Source: CANLBN01 sp050633525
Lineage (GTDB): Bacteria > Pseudomonadota > Gammaproteobacteria > Pseudomonadales > Cellvibrionaceae
DNA length: 64,000 bases
Assembly: GCA_050633525.1 (NCBI GenBank)
Contig: JBOEGR010000028.1
Span: 1-64,000 of the forward strand
Direction of reading: 5' to 3'
The notes under the pieces were generated by a model. The model saw only the letters and a program-made list of their open reading frames with translations, was not told the origin of the DNA and did no database searches. Below, piece by piece: positions 8,689-16,872 of this stretch. Every line of letters begins with the position of its first letter. Position 1 is the stretch's first letter. A program made the translations under genes and the position numbers.

Positions 8689-10221
8689 ATGAACAAGCAA
8701 CAGAAAGGTGGTGTGTTTAGTCAGTTGGTTTTGGTGGCTGCTTTATTGCTGGTACAAGCAGATGCTGGAGCCCTTAACAAAAATAATGAAATACAAAAAG
8801 TAAAACCTCCAAAACCATTACTGCAAAATGATGGCCAGAAAAACAAAAATAATAATGGTGTAAACACTATGAGTGTTTTACCGCTAAAAACTGAAGCTAA
8901 ATTCACTCGTAGTGAACGAATAAAGCCTAAAATAAAATTGTTTAGAGCTACATCTACACCTACATCTAGAGCAGAACGATCGACTCATCGCTCAGAAGGT
9001 TCGCTTACGCCTGATAGTGGGAGATTGGGCACAGTTTTTCCAAAAGAAGGGCAAAGGGAGCTTAACGGCATGAAAGAGCTCAAACGTTTTGAGCGTTTAA
9101 ACTCAAACGATAGAGTCGGTATGCTAAAAAGAAATGATCATAGTTTGAATGACCGTGCACCGTCTGGTGGTATCGAGCGTATTGAATCAGGCCTTCCATC
9201 AGCATCAGGCGGTATTGAACGTGTTGAAACAGGTGCACCATCGGCTTCGGGTGGTATTGAACGTGTTGAAACGGGCGCTCCATCGGCTGCGGGTGGTATT
9301 GAGCGTGTTGAAACAGGTGCACCATCGGCTGTGGGTGGTATTGAGCGAGTTGAGAGCGAGCGCTCCAGTTATGGGGTTCCAGGTGGTGGTGATTATCGGG
9401 GAGGCACTCGAGTCAATCATGGCATTCACGGCAATCCCGACACAGCAACATTATCTAATGGCGAGGAGGTTTTACTGAATGAAAATATTGAAGTTAAAGG
9501 TGATGGCTCCTTGCACGATAATGCTACAGGTAGGAATGTACGCGTAGATCAAAAGACTGGAGAGACGGTTGTAACGAATCCAGACGGTTCGGAAATAAGT
9601 CGGACGCCTGCCCCTAATGGAGGTTCAGGTAATGAGTCCCAAGGGGGTAATGATTCTAACGATAGCGGAAGCAGTAAAGCTGAAGATAATGATAATAATT
9701 CAGATGCTGATAGTAATGATTCGGGTGATAACGATACAGATAATAGCGGTAATGAAAGCAGCGAAACTGATGACGGTGGTACAGAGACCGGAGAAGCTGA
9801 AACAGAAACAGAGGAGGGCACTACTGAATATGGAGAAGGTACTGGAAGTTACAATAAAGCTCCTGGTGCCAAAGTGATTGATGATTTTGTGGCTACAAAA
9901 ACAGGTGAAAAAAATGATGTAGAATCAGCTACCCCGGAACCTTGTGGTGACGATGATGGCTCTGGCCGAGTAGCAGAGCCAGGATTAGAAGAAGGCCCCA
10001 GCTGTCTTCCTGGTACTATTCAAGGAGAGGAGGAAGAAGAACAAGCACGGCCACCGACGGTTCAAGAACACTTAGCCTCTCGCGGTACGGGGAGTGATGA
10101 TAACCCGCGTGATCAGGTTATCGATCCTAGTGGCTTTGATGATCAGCGATCGGAAGACTATAACCCAGCCATGGAGACACTGGAGGCGATAGATCATAGC
10201 GTTAATCCTGGAAATCGATAA
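8689..10221 (+). CDS. Secreted acidic, low-complexity protein with 14-residue repeats
   Basis: This 510-residue protein has no family I recognise. An N-terminal hydrophobic segment (about residues 11-27) looks like a signal peptide ending near 'ADA-GAL'. Residues ~160-229 hold five tandem copies of a GGIERVETGAPSA-x unit. Residues ~310-400 are extremely rich in Asp, Asn, Ser, Glu, Gly and Thr, and the C-terminus is also acidic with two Cys-containing stretches (about 419-445). Such composition suits a disordered, possibly calcium-binding envelope or extracellular protein. A strong Shine-Dalgarno (AGGAGAGAAGG) precedes the ATG. It appears monocistronic, with a hairpin following. Confidence 0.7.
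   Translation: MNKQQKGGVFSQLVLVAALLLVQADAGALNKNNEIQKVKPPKPLLQNDGQKNKNNNGVNTMSVLPLKTEAKFTRSERIKPKIKLFRATSTPTSRAERSTHRSEGSLTPDSGRLGTVFPKEGQRELNGMKELKRFERLNSNDRVGMLKRNDHSLNDRAPSGGIERIESGLPSASGGIERVETGAPSASGGIERVETGAPSAAGGIERVETGAPSAVGGIERVESERSSYGVPGGGDYRGGTRVNHGIHGNPDTATLSNGEEVLLNENIEVKGDGSLHDNATGRNVRVDQKTGETVVTNPDGSEISRTPAPNGGSGNESQGGNDSNDSGSSKAEDNDNNSDADSNDSGDNDTDNSGNESSETDDGGTETGEAETETEEGTTEYGEGTGSYNKAPGAKVIDDFVATKTGEKNDVESATPEPCGDDDGSGRVAEPGLEEGPSCLPGTIQGEEEEEQARPPTVQEHLASRGTGSDDNPRDQVIDPSGFDDQRSEDYNPAMETLEAIDHSVNPGNR
9166..9375 (+). repeat. Five tandem 42-bp coding repeats
   Basis: Five in-frame 42-bp units encode GGIERIESGLPSAS, GGIERVETGAPSAS, GGIERVETGAPSAA, GGIERVETGAPSAV and the degenerate GGIERVESERSSYG. 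The middle three are nearly identical at protein level and differ mainly at third codon positions. The array is therefore under coding selection, and its copy number could vary between strains. Confidence 0.9.
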
Positions 10222-10257
10222 AGTTTTACTCTAAGGATGATTGGTCAATGACAATAT

Positions 10258-10301
10258 AATCAAGCATATAGCCCCTTCAAAAGGGCTTATATGACTTGAT
10301 T
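10258..10301 (+). terminator. Hairpin after the acidic repeat protein gene
   Basis: The sequences AATCAAGCATATAGCCCCTT and AAGGGCTTATATGACTTGATT form a long, nearly perfect stem around a short loop, about 40 bp after the stop codon. There is no clear T-run after it, so terminator function is likely but not certain. Confidence 0.55.
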
Positions 10302-10407
10302 GTAAAGCATCAATAAGTAATATAAACCAAATAATGAATTGCATTAACTGCTATCATCTGTATGAATAATGCCTATTCAAAGGAATGATTAGTCGCACAT
10401 AAAAAAT

Positions 10408-10422
10408 CAGGTAAAATACCTG
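10408..10422 (-). terminator. Short hairpin upstream of acnB with a T-run on the minus strand
   Basis: CAGGTA and TACCTG pair around AAA. Read on the minus strand, the stem is followed by ATTTTTTATG, the form of an intrinsic terminator, although no minus-strand gene ends here. It may instead be a leader structure of acnB. Confidence 0.3.
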
Positions 10423-10479
10423 CGAGTTTCCCCCCACTAACTATACTGTTGTAGCGTATGTGACCAGCAAGAGGTGTTT

Positions 10480-13275
10480 ATGAGTGTTTATTTAGAATAC
10501 ATGGAAGAAATTGAAAGTCGAAAGGGTGAAGGATTACACCCCAAACCGATTGATAGTGCAGAATTAACGGCTGAAATCATTGAACAAATCAAAGATACCG
10601 CTAATGAGCATAGAGAAGACTCTCTTAAGTTTTTCATATATAACACCTTACCCGGTACGACAAGTGCAGCAGGCGTAAAGGCTGCATTTTTAAAAGAAAT
10701 TATTCTTGGCGAATCAGTCGTTAAAGAGATTTCACCTACCTTTGCTTTTGAGCTTTTATCTCACATGAAAGGTGGCCCTTCAGTAGAAGTATTGCTAGAC
10801 CTAGCGTTGGGGGATGACGACCAAGTTGCCAAACCTGCTGCAGATGTTTTAAAAACCCAAGTTTTCTTATACGAAGCGGATATGGAAAAATTGGAAGCTG
10901 CCTTTAAAGGAGGCAATGCACTCGCCAAAGACATTCTAGAAAGCTACTCGAAAGCAGAATTTTTTACAAAGTTACCTGATATCGATGAGACAGTTGAAGT
11001 TGTCACTTATATTGCCGGTGAAGGTGATATCTCCACTGATTTACTGTCTCCGGGTAATCAAGCTCATTCTCGTTCTGACCGTGAGTTACATGGTAAGTGT
11101 CTGATCTCACCTGAAGCCCAGCAAGAAATTCTAGAGTTACAAAAACAGCATCCTGATAAAAAAGTCATGTTGATTGCTGAAAAAGGCACCATGGGCGTAG
11201 GTTCTTCACGTATGTCTGGTGTTAACAATGTGGCTTTATGGGCAGGTAAACAGGCTAGCCCTTATGTTCCCTTCGTTAATATTGCTCCTGTTGTTGCAGG
11301 TACTAATGGTATCTCTCCCATCTTTTTGACAACAGTTGGCGTAACCGGCGGTATTGGTTTAGACCTTAAAAATTGGGTTAAAAAGAAAGATGCTGAGGGT
11401 AATACTGTTCTTGATGAGAATGGCGATCCGGTTCTTGAGCAGAGCTATTCTGTCGAGACGGGTACTGTACTAACCATTAATACTAAAGAAAAGAAACTTT
11501 ACAATGGTGATAAAGAGTTGGTTGACGTAAGTTCTGCGTTTACACCACAGAAAGTAGAGTTTATGAAAGCGGGCGGTTCTTATGCCATTGTTTTCGGTAA
11601 AAAACTTCAAACTTTTGCTGCTAAAACACTCGGTGTAAAAGCGCCATTGGTTTATGCAGCCTCTAAAGAAATTTCTCACGAAGGCCAAGGTTTGACGGCC
11701 GTAGAGAAAATCTTTAACAAGAATGCAGTGGGTGTTGCTTCTAAAAATGCCTTGCATGCAGGATCAGATGTTCGTGTACAAGTGAACATTGTGGGTTCGC
11801 AAGATACAACGGGTTTAATGACTTCTCAAGAATTAGAGTCTATGGCTGCAACGGTCATTTCCCCGATCGTTGACGGTGCTTATCAATCAGGTTGTCATAC
11901 CGCCTCTGTATGGGATAAAAAAGCGCAAGCGAATATTCCTAGACTGATGAGCTTTATGAATAAGTTTGGTTTGATTACGGCCCGTGACCCTAAAGGTGCT
12001 TACCCCGCTATGACGGATGTGATTCATAAAGTATTGAATGACATTACAGTAGATGATTGGTCGATTATTATCGGTGGTGATTCACATACGCGTATGTCGA
12101 AAGGCGTCGCCTTTGGTGCCGACTCAGGTACAGTAGGTTTGGCTTTAGCAACCGGTGAAGCGACGATGCCGATTCCTGAATCGGTTAAAGTGACCTTTAA
12201 AGGTGATATGAAAGAGTATATGGACTTTCGTGACGTCGTCCATGCTACTCAAGCGCAAATGCTGAAGCAGTTCAGCGGCGAAAATGTATTCCAAGGCCGT
12301 ATTATTGAAGTACATATCGGTACCTTGTTAGCAGACCAAGCCTTTACCTTTACTGATTGGACTGCAGAGATGAAGGCAAAAGCCTCTATCTGTATTTCGA
12401 ATGACGAAACACTTATCGGTTCATTGGAATTAGCGAAAAGCCGAATCCAAATTATGATCGATAAAGGCATGGATAATGAAGCGCAAACACTTGCGGGCCT
12501 TATTGCAATCGCAGATAAGCGTATTGCAGGTATTCAATCAGGTGAGCAGCCCGCATTAGTGCCAGATAATACTGCTAAATACTATGCTGAAGTGGTTGTT
12601 GATCTTGATGAAATCGATGAGCCTATGATTGCTGATCCAGACGTTAATAACGAAGATGTTTCTAAGCGTTATACACACGACGTGATTCGTCCCGTGTCTT
12701 ACTATAATGAGAAATCAGTAGATCTTGGTTTTGTGGGTTCTTGTATGGTTCACAAAGGTGATATGCAAATTATCGCTCAGATGTTACGTAATTTAGAAGC
12801 GCAAAATGGGAGCGTTGAATTCAAGGCGCCATTAGTTGTAGCTCCACCCACTTATAATATTGTGGATGAGCTAAAAGCTGAAGGTGACTGGGATGTTCTT
12901 GCCAAGTATGCTGGCTTTGAATTTGATGATACCAACCCTAAAGCTGTCGCTCGTACTAAATACGACAACATTCTTTATCTTGAGCGTCCAGGTTGTAACC
13001 TATGCATGGGTAACCAAGAGAAAGCAGAGCCCGGTGATACCGTTATTGCCACTTCAACTCGCTTATTCCAAGGCCGTGTTGTCGGTGATTCGGAAGAGAA
13101 AAAAGGTGAGTCCTTATTGGGTTCTACACCATTGGTTGTGCTAGCTACTGTTCTTGGTCGCTTCCCGACACTTGAAGAGTATAAAGCTGCTGTTGACGGC
13201 ATTAATCTAACGGACTTTGTTCCACCTGAGGAAGAAATGTCAGTGGAAGCCACACCAATTAAGTTTGTTGGCTGA
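10480..13275 (+). CDS. acnB: Aconitate hydratase B
   Basis: Bifunctional aconitase B of the TCA cycle, interconverting citrate and isocitrate through cis-aconitate (and 2-methylisocitrate dehydration in some species). The protein is 931 residues from the ATG at 10480, preceded by AGAGG at correct spacing; an in-frame GTG at 10474 is less likely. The N-terminal HEAT-like AcnB domain is followed by the swivel and catalytic domains. [4Fe-4S] ligands are visible in 'SGCHTASVWD' and 'PGCNLCMGN'. It is longer than the usual ~865 residues, partly from an insert near residues 305-325 ('KKDAEGNTVLDENGDPV'). The gene stands alone before a terminator and a LysR gene. Confidence 0.96.
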   Translation: MSVYLEYMEEIESRKGEGLHPKPIDSAELTAEIIEQIKDTANEHREDSLKFFIYNTLPGTTSAAGVKAAFLKEIILGESVVKEISPTFAFELLSHMKGGPSVEVLLDLALGDDDQVAKPAADVLKTQVFLYEADMEKLEAAFKGGNALAKDILESYSKAEFFTKLPDIDETVEVVTYIAGEGDISTDLLSPGNQAHSRSDRELHGKCLISPEAQQEILELQKQHPDKKVMLIAEKGTMGVGSSRMSGVNNVALWAGKQASPYVPFVNIAPVVAGTNGISPIFLTTVGVTGGIGLDLKNWVKKKDAEGNTVLDENGDPVLEQSYSVETGTVLTINTKEKKLYNGDKELVDVSSAFTPQKVEFMKAGGSYAIVFGKKLQTFAAKTLGVKAPLVYAASKEISHEGQGLTAVEKIFNKNAVGVASKNALHAGSDVRVQVNIVGSQDTTGLMTSQELESMAATVISPIVDGAYQSGCHTASVWDKKAQANIPRLMSFMNKFGLITARDPKGAYPAMTDVIHKVLNDITVDDWSIIIGGDSHTRMSKGVAFGADSGTVGLALATGEATMPIPESVKVTFKGDMKEYMDFRDVVHATQAQMLKQFSGENVFQGRIIEVHIGTLLADQAFTFTDWTAEMKAKASICISNDETLIGSLELAKSRIQIMIDKGMDNEAQTLAGLIAIADKRIAGIQSGEQPALVPDNTAKYYAEVVVDLDEIDEPMIADPDVNNEDVSKRYTHDVIRPVSYYNEKSVDLGFVGSCMVHKGDMQIIAQMLRNLEAQNGSVEFKAPLVVAPPTYNIVDELKAEGDWDVLAKYAGFEFDDTNPKAVARTKYDNILYLERPGCNLCMGNQEKAEPGDTVIATSTRLFQGRVVGDSEEKKGESLLGSTPLVVLATVLGRFPTLEEYKAAVDGINLTDFVPPEEEMSVEATPIKFVG

Positions 13276-13302
13276 TAGGTTAACTTTCCATTATTGAAAA
13301 CA

Positions 13303-13332
13303 GGGGCCTATTCATTTAGGCCTCGTGTTTTT
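13303..13332 (+). terminator. Intrinsic terminator of acnB
   Basis: GGGGCCTA and TAGGCCTC pair with one wobble around a short loop and are followed by GTGTTTTTA, about 30 bp after the acnB stop codon. Confidence 0.7.
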
Positions 13333-13521
13333 ACCCTCTCTGCTCTTTTATCTTATTATTACTGTCTTTCTACTCACTTCACTTTAGTACTCTACTAGGG
13401 CGTTCGGCTACATTTTTGCTTTATATTCTTGAAATAGTCTATTCATATTGTTTATAGCCTTACAATAAACTCTCTTTTTTATTTATACTAACTACATATC
13501 AATTAGGTAATTTTCGCTAAT

Positions 13522-14457
13522 ATGAATATCGATCACTTTGACCTTAATCTGCTGGTTTGCTTTGATGTGCTCATGCGTGAGCGTAATGTCTCCAGAGCAG
13601 CGGAAAAGCTAAATATTAGCCAACCGGCAATGAGTAATAGTCTGAAACGCTTGCGGCATCATTTTGGTGACCCTTTATTAGTACGTACGACCGGGGGTAT
13701 GCAACCAACCGAAAAGGCTTTGGAGCTTGAGCCTCTTATACGTCAGTCGCTCACGGTTGCGGAAGAGGCCTTGTCGCCTAATGAAGACTTTGATCCTCTC
13801 AATAGTCAGAGAACGTTTCGTTTATTGGTTAGTGATTATGTAGAAGGGACGCTAATTACGGCTTTAGTGGCTTATTTACAGCAACATGCGCCGAAGCTGT
13901 CGCTGGATATCATGACCTTAAGTGACGGTAGTTTTCAAGACTTAGAAAAGGGTGCGATTGACCTAGCGATTAACCGTTTTGATTCAGTACCGCAGTCGTT
14001 TTATCAGCGCCCCATCTGGAAAGACAGCTTTTCTTGCCTTTTGGCTCAAGGTCATCCGCTAATAGAAAAAAATACGATTGATAACTATCTTGCTGAGTCG
14101 CATATATGGGTCAGTAAGACAGGGATCGGTGTAGGTACTGGTATGTCTCAATCAAGTGATCGAGGGTGGGTAGATGATGCTTTAACGAGTTTGGGGCACG
14201 AGCGTGAGATTAGTGTCTTTACTCGGCATTACCAAATCATTCCTTTATTAGTCAAACAAACGAACTTAGTCGCGACGATGCCAACACGAGCAGCATTGTT
14301 GTATAAAGATGACCCTAGTCTACGTATAATCGAGCCACCTTTTCCAATATCACCCATTGAAGTCAATATGGTGTGGAGCCCTTTGTTGCATCACAATGGT
14401 GCCCATCGTTGGATTAGGCAAACGTTAATTGATTTAGCTAACAAGATGGTAGGCTGA
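13522..14457 (+). CDS. LysR-family transcriptional regulator
   Basis: This 311-residue protein has the LysR N-terminal winged helix (residues 1-65, 'HFDLNLLVCFDVLMRERNVS' and 'RAAEKLNISQPAMSNSLKRL'), followed by a periplasmic-binding-like effector domain. The opening is typical of the NodD/LinR/NahR-like branch. It lies downstream of acnB on the same strand but behind a terminator, and is followed by a convergent small lipoprotein-like gene. No divergent target is next to it, so its regulon cannot be inferred. The start at 13522 matches the family's usual first residues. Confidence 0.9.
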   Translation: MNIDHFDLNLLVCFDVLMRERNVSRAAEKLNISQPAMSNSLKRLRHHFGDPLLVRTTGGMQPTEKALELEPLIRQSLTVAEEALSPNEDFDPLNSQRTFRLLVSDYVEGTLITALVAYLQQHAPKLSLDIMTLSDGSFQDLEKGAIDLAINRFDSVPQSFYQRPIWKDSFSCLLAQGHPLIEKNTIDNYLAESHIWVSKTGIGVGTGMSQSSDRGWVDDALTSLGHEREISVFTRHYQIIPLLVKQTNLVATMPTRAALLYKDDPSLRIIEPPFPISPIEVNMVWSPLLHHNGAHRWIRQTLIDLANKMVG

Positions 14458-14481
14458 GGGCCTATCATGTTGATTCCAGGT

Positions 14482-15033
14482 TTATTGGTTAATGATTTTT
14501 TTGATTTCCAATAGCCAGCCGTCACTTGGAGACTCTATTAGTTCAAATGAGCGGGGGTGCTTGGCTTGATCGACAAAGAGTAGGTATTGTCGACCTTCTT
14601 CAAAATGACCATAAACTTGGCAATTTTCATCTCGTGAGAAGTTTCCCAAGTCTGAATAGGCCCAAAATTGAATATCGTTGTGGTTATCAAAGGTATTTCT
14701 ACCCGTTTTTCCATAGGCTAATTTGCCAGTAAGAGAAAAATTGTTTTGCTGGTTACCTTTCAGTACCTCGGTGACAAAAAACTCGGTAATATACGTATCG
14801 CCGCTCACGCTTTGAGGTTTATAAGCTTGAGCTAAGACGATGCTATTAGTGTTGTTTACTAGTTCTTCACTTGACCAAAGTTGCTCTGCTGGCAAATTTT
14901 GACAGGCGACTATGATAGGGCTTATGAGAGTGATTGCTATGGTAGATAGCGTATAAAAAAACCGCTTGTACCACTTAGGTGGCGGTATACGGTATACGGC
15001 TAAAGTCGTATAAATATTGACAGAATGGTTCAT
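14482..15033 (-). CDS. Hypothetical membrane-anchored or lipoprotein-like protein
   Basis: About 183 residues from the ATG at 15033. That start has the Shine-Dalgarno AGAGGT, which an upstream ATG at 15048 would include in the coding region. Residues ~25-46 form a hydrophobic helix ending 'PIIVAC', a loose lipobox. The remainder looks extracytoplasmic, with a region reading 'ITEFFVTEVLKGNQQNNFSL' that resembles small secreted proteins handling metal or general stress. I do not recognise a named family. It is convergent with the LysR gene. Confidence 0.55.
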   Translation of the reverse strand: MNHSVNIYTTLAVYRIPPPKWYKRFFYTLSTIAITLISPIIVACQNLPAEQLWSSEELVNNTNSIVLAQAYKPQSVSGDTYITEFFVTEVLKGNQQNNFSLTGKLAYGKTGRNTFDNHNDIQFWAYSDLGNFSRDENCQVYGHFEEGRQYLLFVDQAKHPRSFELIESPSDGWLLEIKKIINQ

Positions 15034-15087
15034 ATTGATACCTCTCACTCTATAAACAGAAGGTATTTACTTAGAGTGTTGAAAATA

Positions 15088-15118
15088 AAGCACACACATT
15101 ATTATTGTTAGTGTGCTT
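15088..15118. other. Small hairpin in the 15049-15271 intergenic region
   Basis: AAGCACAC and GTGTGCTT pair around a 15-base AT-rich loop between two divergent genes. It could be an operator or part of a leader, and no T-run is present. Confidence 0.25.
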
Positions 15119-15271
15119 AGGCTAAAGCAAAAAAATACAGACGGCAAGTCCTGAGTTTATTTTATCTATGATTGCCAGTCGGTGTTTTCATAGCTTGTTT
15201 GGTATTAAGTTAAGATTTTTAAGAAAAGAGTACTTAAGAAAATAAAGTGACTAGCATAAGAAGGCGTATTA

Positions 15272-15715
15272 ATGGGAAATGTTAAAACACCCTGTATTGG
15301 TGTGTGTTCAACCGGTATTGGGGATCTCGTGTGTAGAGGCTGTAAGCGTTTTGCTCATGAAGTGATTGATTGGAATGGTTATACCCAAGAGCAGCGCCAA
15401 TTAGTGGTAGATAGGCTAGATCAATTCTTGCAAAAGATCGTGGGCAATATGATCGATATTTTCGATGAAAAACAGTTATTAAAACAAATGCAGTATCAGC
15501 AAATACATTTTAATGACCAGCTATCTAGTAGTCGTTGGGTCTACGAGCTTTTGCGCAATGGTGCGAGTCAGATTAATAATACAGATGATTTTGGTTTTCG
15601 TTTAAAACCTCAATGGCAACGTTATTCTTTAGAGCAAGTAAAACAGTTTTTAGAGCAAGATTTTTTCACCTTGTCGAGCGCGCACTATGATCGATATATT
15701 GCCACCGCTACTTAA
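15272..15715 (+). CDS. DUF1289-domain protein
   Basis: This 147-residue protein begins with a DUF1289 domain: 'PCIGVCSTG' followed by 'CRGCKRFAHEV.DW'. The pattern of four cysteines (C-x3-C…C-x2-C) suggests a small metal or Fe-S site. DUF1289 proteins are usually only 60-90 residues, whereas here about 85 extra residues follow, helical and without recognisable motifs ('…FLEQDFFTLSSAHYDRYI'). AAGGCG precedes the start. It is followed 18 bp later by a LEA-like protein gene and may be cotranscribed with it. Confidence 0.75.
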   Translation: MGNVKTPCIGVCSTGIGDLVCRGCKRFAHEVIDWNGYTQEQRQLVVDRLDQFLQKIVGNMIDIFDEKQLLKQMQYQQIHFNDQLSSSRWVYELLRNGASQINNTDDFGFRLKPQWQRYSLEQVKQFLEQDFFTLSSAHYDRYIATAT

Positions 15716-15733
15716 GGAGCTTCTGAGAAAGCC

Positions 15734-16231
15734 ATGCATATGTTTTATAATCGCTTAACTAAAATGATATCGCTTTATTCTTTTTTATTACTTTTGTTAT
15801 TGAGCCTGATTAGCAATATTTCTCAGGCAAATAATTTATTTACTATGACTGCTCCAGAGGTTGAGGTTTCACAGGTAGAGTTTTTGCGTTGGGTAGAAAA
15901 AGATTTATTTCTTAATGTGAGCTTTTCTGTTACGAATCAAAATGACAGTGATGTGAATATTAAGGCGATTCGTTATGAGATGTTAGTGATGGGGCGCTCC
16001 ATTACGAAAGATTATCATGAACAGAAAATTTTTCTTGGCGCAAATACGATTAGTGAGATTGTATTGCCTATTACAATAGATATGATGCGTTTATTTTCAG
16101 TCATGCCAGAAGCGCTACTTGCTAATAAAGTGGAGTACGTATTAACGGGTGCTGTAGTTGTAGAGGGCTTGGTTTTACATTTGCCTTTTGAACAAAAAGG
16201 GTCTTTGCCCCTCTATAATCAGCCGCAGTAA
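15734..16231 (+). CDS. LEA type 2/WHy-like secreted protein
   Basis: This 165-residue protein has a hydrophobic N-terminus (about 12-31) ending '…NISQANN', a probable signal peptide or anchor. The mature part reads 'PEVEVSQVEFLRWVEKDLFL' followed by 'VSFSVTNQNDSDVNIKAIRY', the beta-sandwich pattern of LEA14/WHy proteins found in many gammaproteobacteria as periplasmic lipoprotein-like factors of unknown role. There are two near-adjacent ATG codons (15734 and 15740). It is convergent with the DUF2384-like gene, with a 10-bp gap. Confidence 0.65.
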   Translation: MHMFYNRLTKMISLYSFLLLLLLSLISNISQANNLFTMTAPEVEVSQVEFLRWVEKDLFLNVSFSVTNQNDSDVNIKAIRYEMLVMGRSITKDYHEQKIFLGANTISEIVLPITIDMMRLFSVMPEALLANKVEYVLTGAVVVEGLVLHLPFEQKGSLPLYNQPQ

Positions 16232-16241
16232 ATGATACCCT

Positions 16242-16691
16242 TTAGATGGGGGGTTGAGTGTGATGCTGTACATCCAAGGGCTGCAAATAATAATGATGTG
16301 GGTTTAAAGTAGGGTCATCACTGATCAACGTTTTAACTTGATATAAATCCAGCATCCATCCATTTAACATTTTATTTAATAAATTAGTTTCAAAGGGATT
16401 AAGCGGTTTTCTAATATACTCTGCAATATCGTCTTCGTTCATTGATTTTAATAAGCTGCGATGAATATCGCCAATGCAAATTAGTCTCTCATAAGTATCA
16501 TTACCGAGTTGTAGTTCATAGCGCGTTTTAACGCGTTTACGCCATGTCGATATGGTCGTTCTGGTTGCTGCACCTGCGAGTACTCTTCTTTCATTGTCAG
16601 TGATTTTCCAGCAGTCCGTGATCAATAAAAATTGTTTAGCCGCAATTCGACCAAGGTGTGACTTTTGTTCAACGGAAAGTTCGCTATTCAT
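16242..16691 (-). CDS. Orphan DUF2384 (MbcA/ParS/Xre antitoxin-like) regulator
   Basis: This 149-residue protein has a helix-turn-helix-like region, 'ITDNERRVLAGAATRTTIST', followed by 'W' and a basic turn. Next comes a helical block, 'ERLICIGDIHRSLLKSM', that matches the DUF2384 pattern (W-x-hth-…R…I-h-G-I…L). Members are mostly antitoxins of RES-domain toxins or solitary regulators. No RES-type toxin gene is adjacent. Two palindromes of the form GTATAGAT-x-TATAC lie directly upstream and suggest autoregulation. The family call is moderately secure and the function is open. Confidence 0.6.
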   Translation of the reverse strand: MNSELSVEQKSHLGRIAAKQFLLITDCWKITDNERRVLAGAATRTTISTWRKRVKTRYELQLGNDTYERLICIGDIHRSLLKSMNEDDIAEYIRKPLNPFETNLLNKMLNGWMLDLYQVKTLISDDPTLNPHHYYLQPLDVQHHTQPPI

Positions 16692-16721
16692 TGCTTGCTT
16701 TTAATGTGAGTTGTTTCTTTG

Positions 16722-16735
16722 AGTATAGATCTATA
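16722..16735. promoter_or_regulatory. Perfect palindrome GTATAGATCTATAC, candidate operator 1
   Basis: A 14-bp perfect palindrome lies 31 bp upstream of the DUF2384-like gene. A near-identical site follows 53 bp further on, which supports a repeated protein-binding site. Confidence 0.55.
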
Positions 16736-16762
16736 CCTTAATTTAGCAAAAAATTTATTTGG

Positions 16763-16792
16763 CTCAGTATATAAGTATAGATATATACTGAG
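16763..16792. promoter_or_regulatory. Nested palindrome, candidate operator 2
   Basis: CTCAGTATAT (16763-16772) is inverted as ATATACTGAG (16783-16792). Inside it, 16775-16788 reads GTATAGATATATAC, differing from operator 1 by one central base. It is probably a second binding site for the same regulator. Confidence 0.55.
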
Positions 16793-16872
16793 AATAAGCA
16801 TTAAGTTTTGAGGTCAGCCCTTAACATCCAGCCTTTAAAGTCCAGCCCTCAAAATACGCCCCTCAGTATTCA

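Noticed and set aside
9166..9375. Tandem repeats considered as a CRISPR array
   Set aside because: The units are contiguous, 42 bp, in frame and vary at third positions. There are no spacers and no cas genes, so they are coding repeats.
9149..9478. Alternative-frame and antisense open frames across the repeat protein gene
   Set aside because: They are shadows of the repeat array, and the plus-strand frame starting at 8689 explains the wobble pattern.
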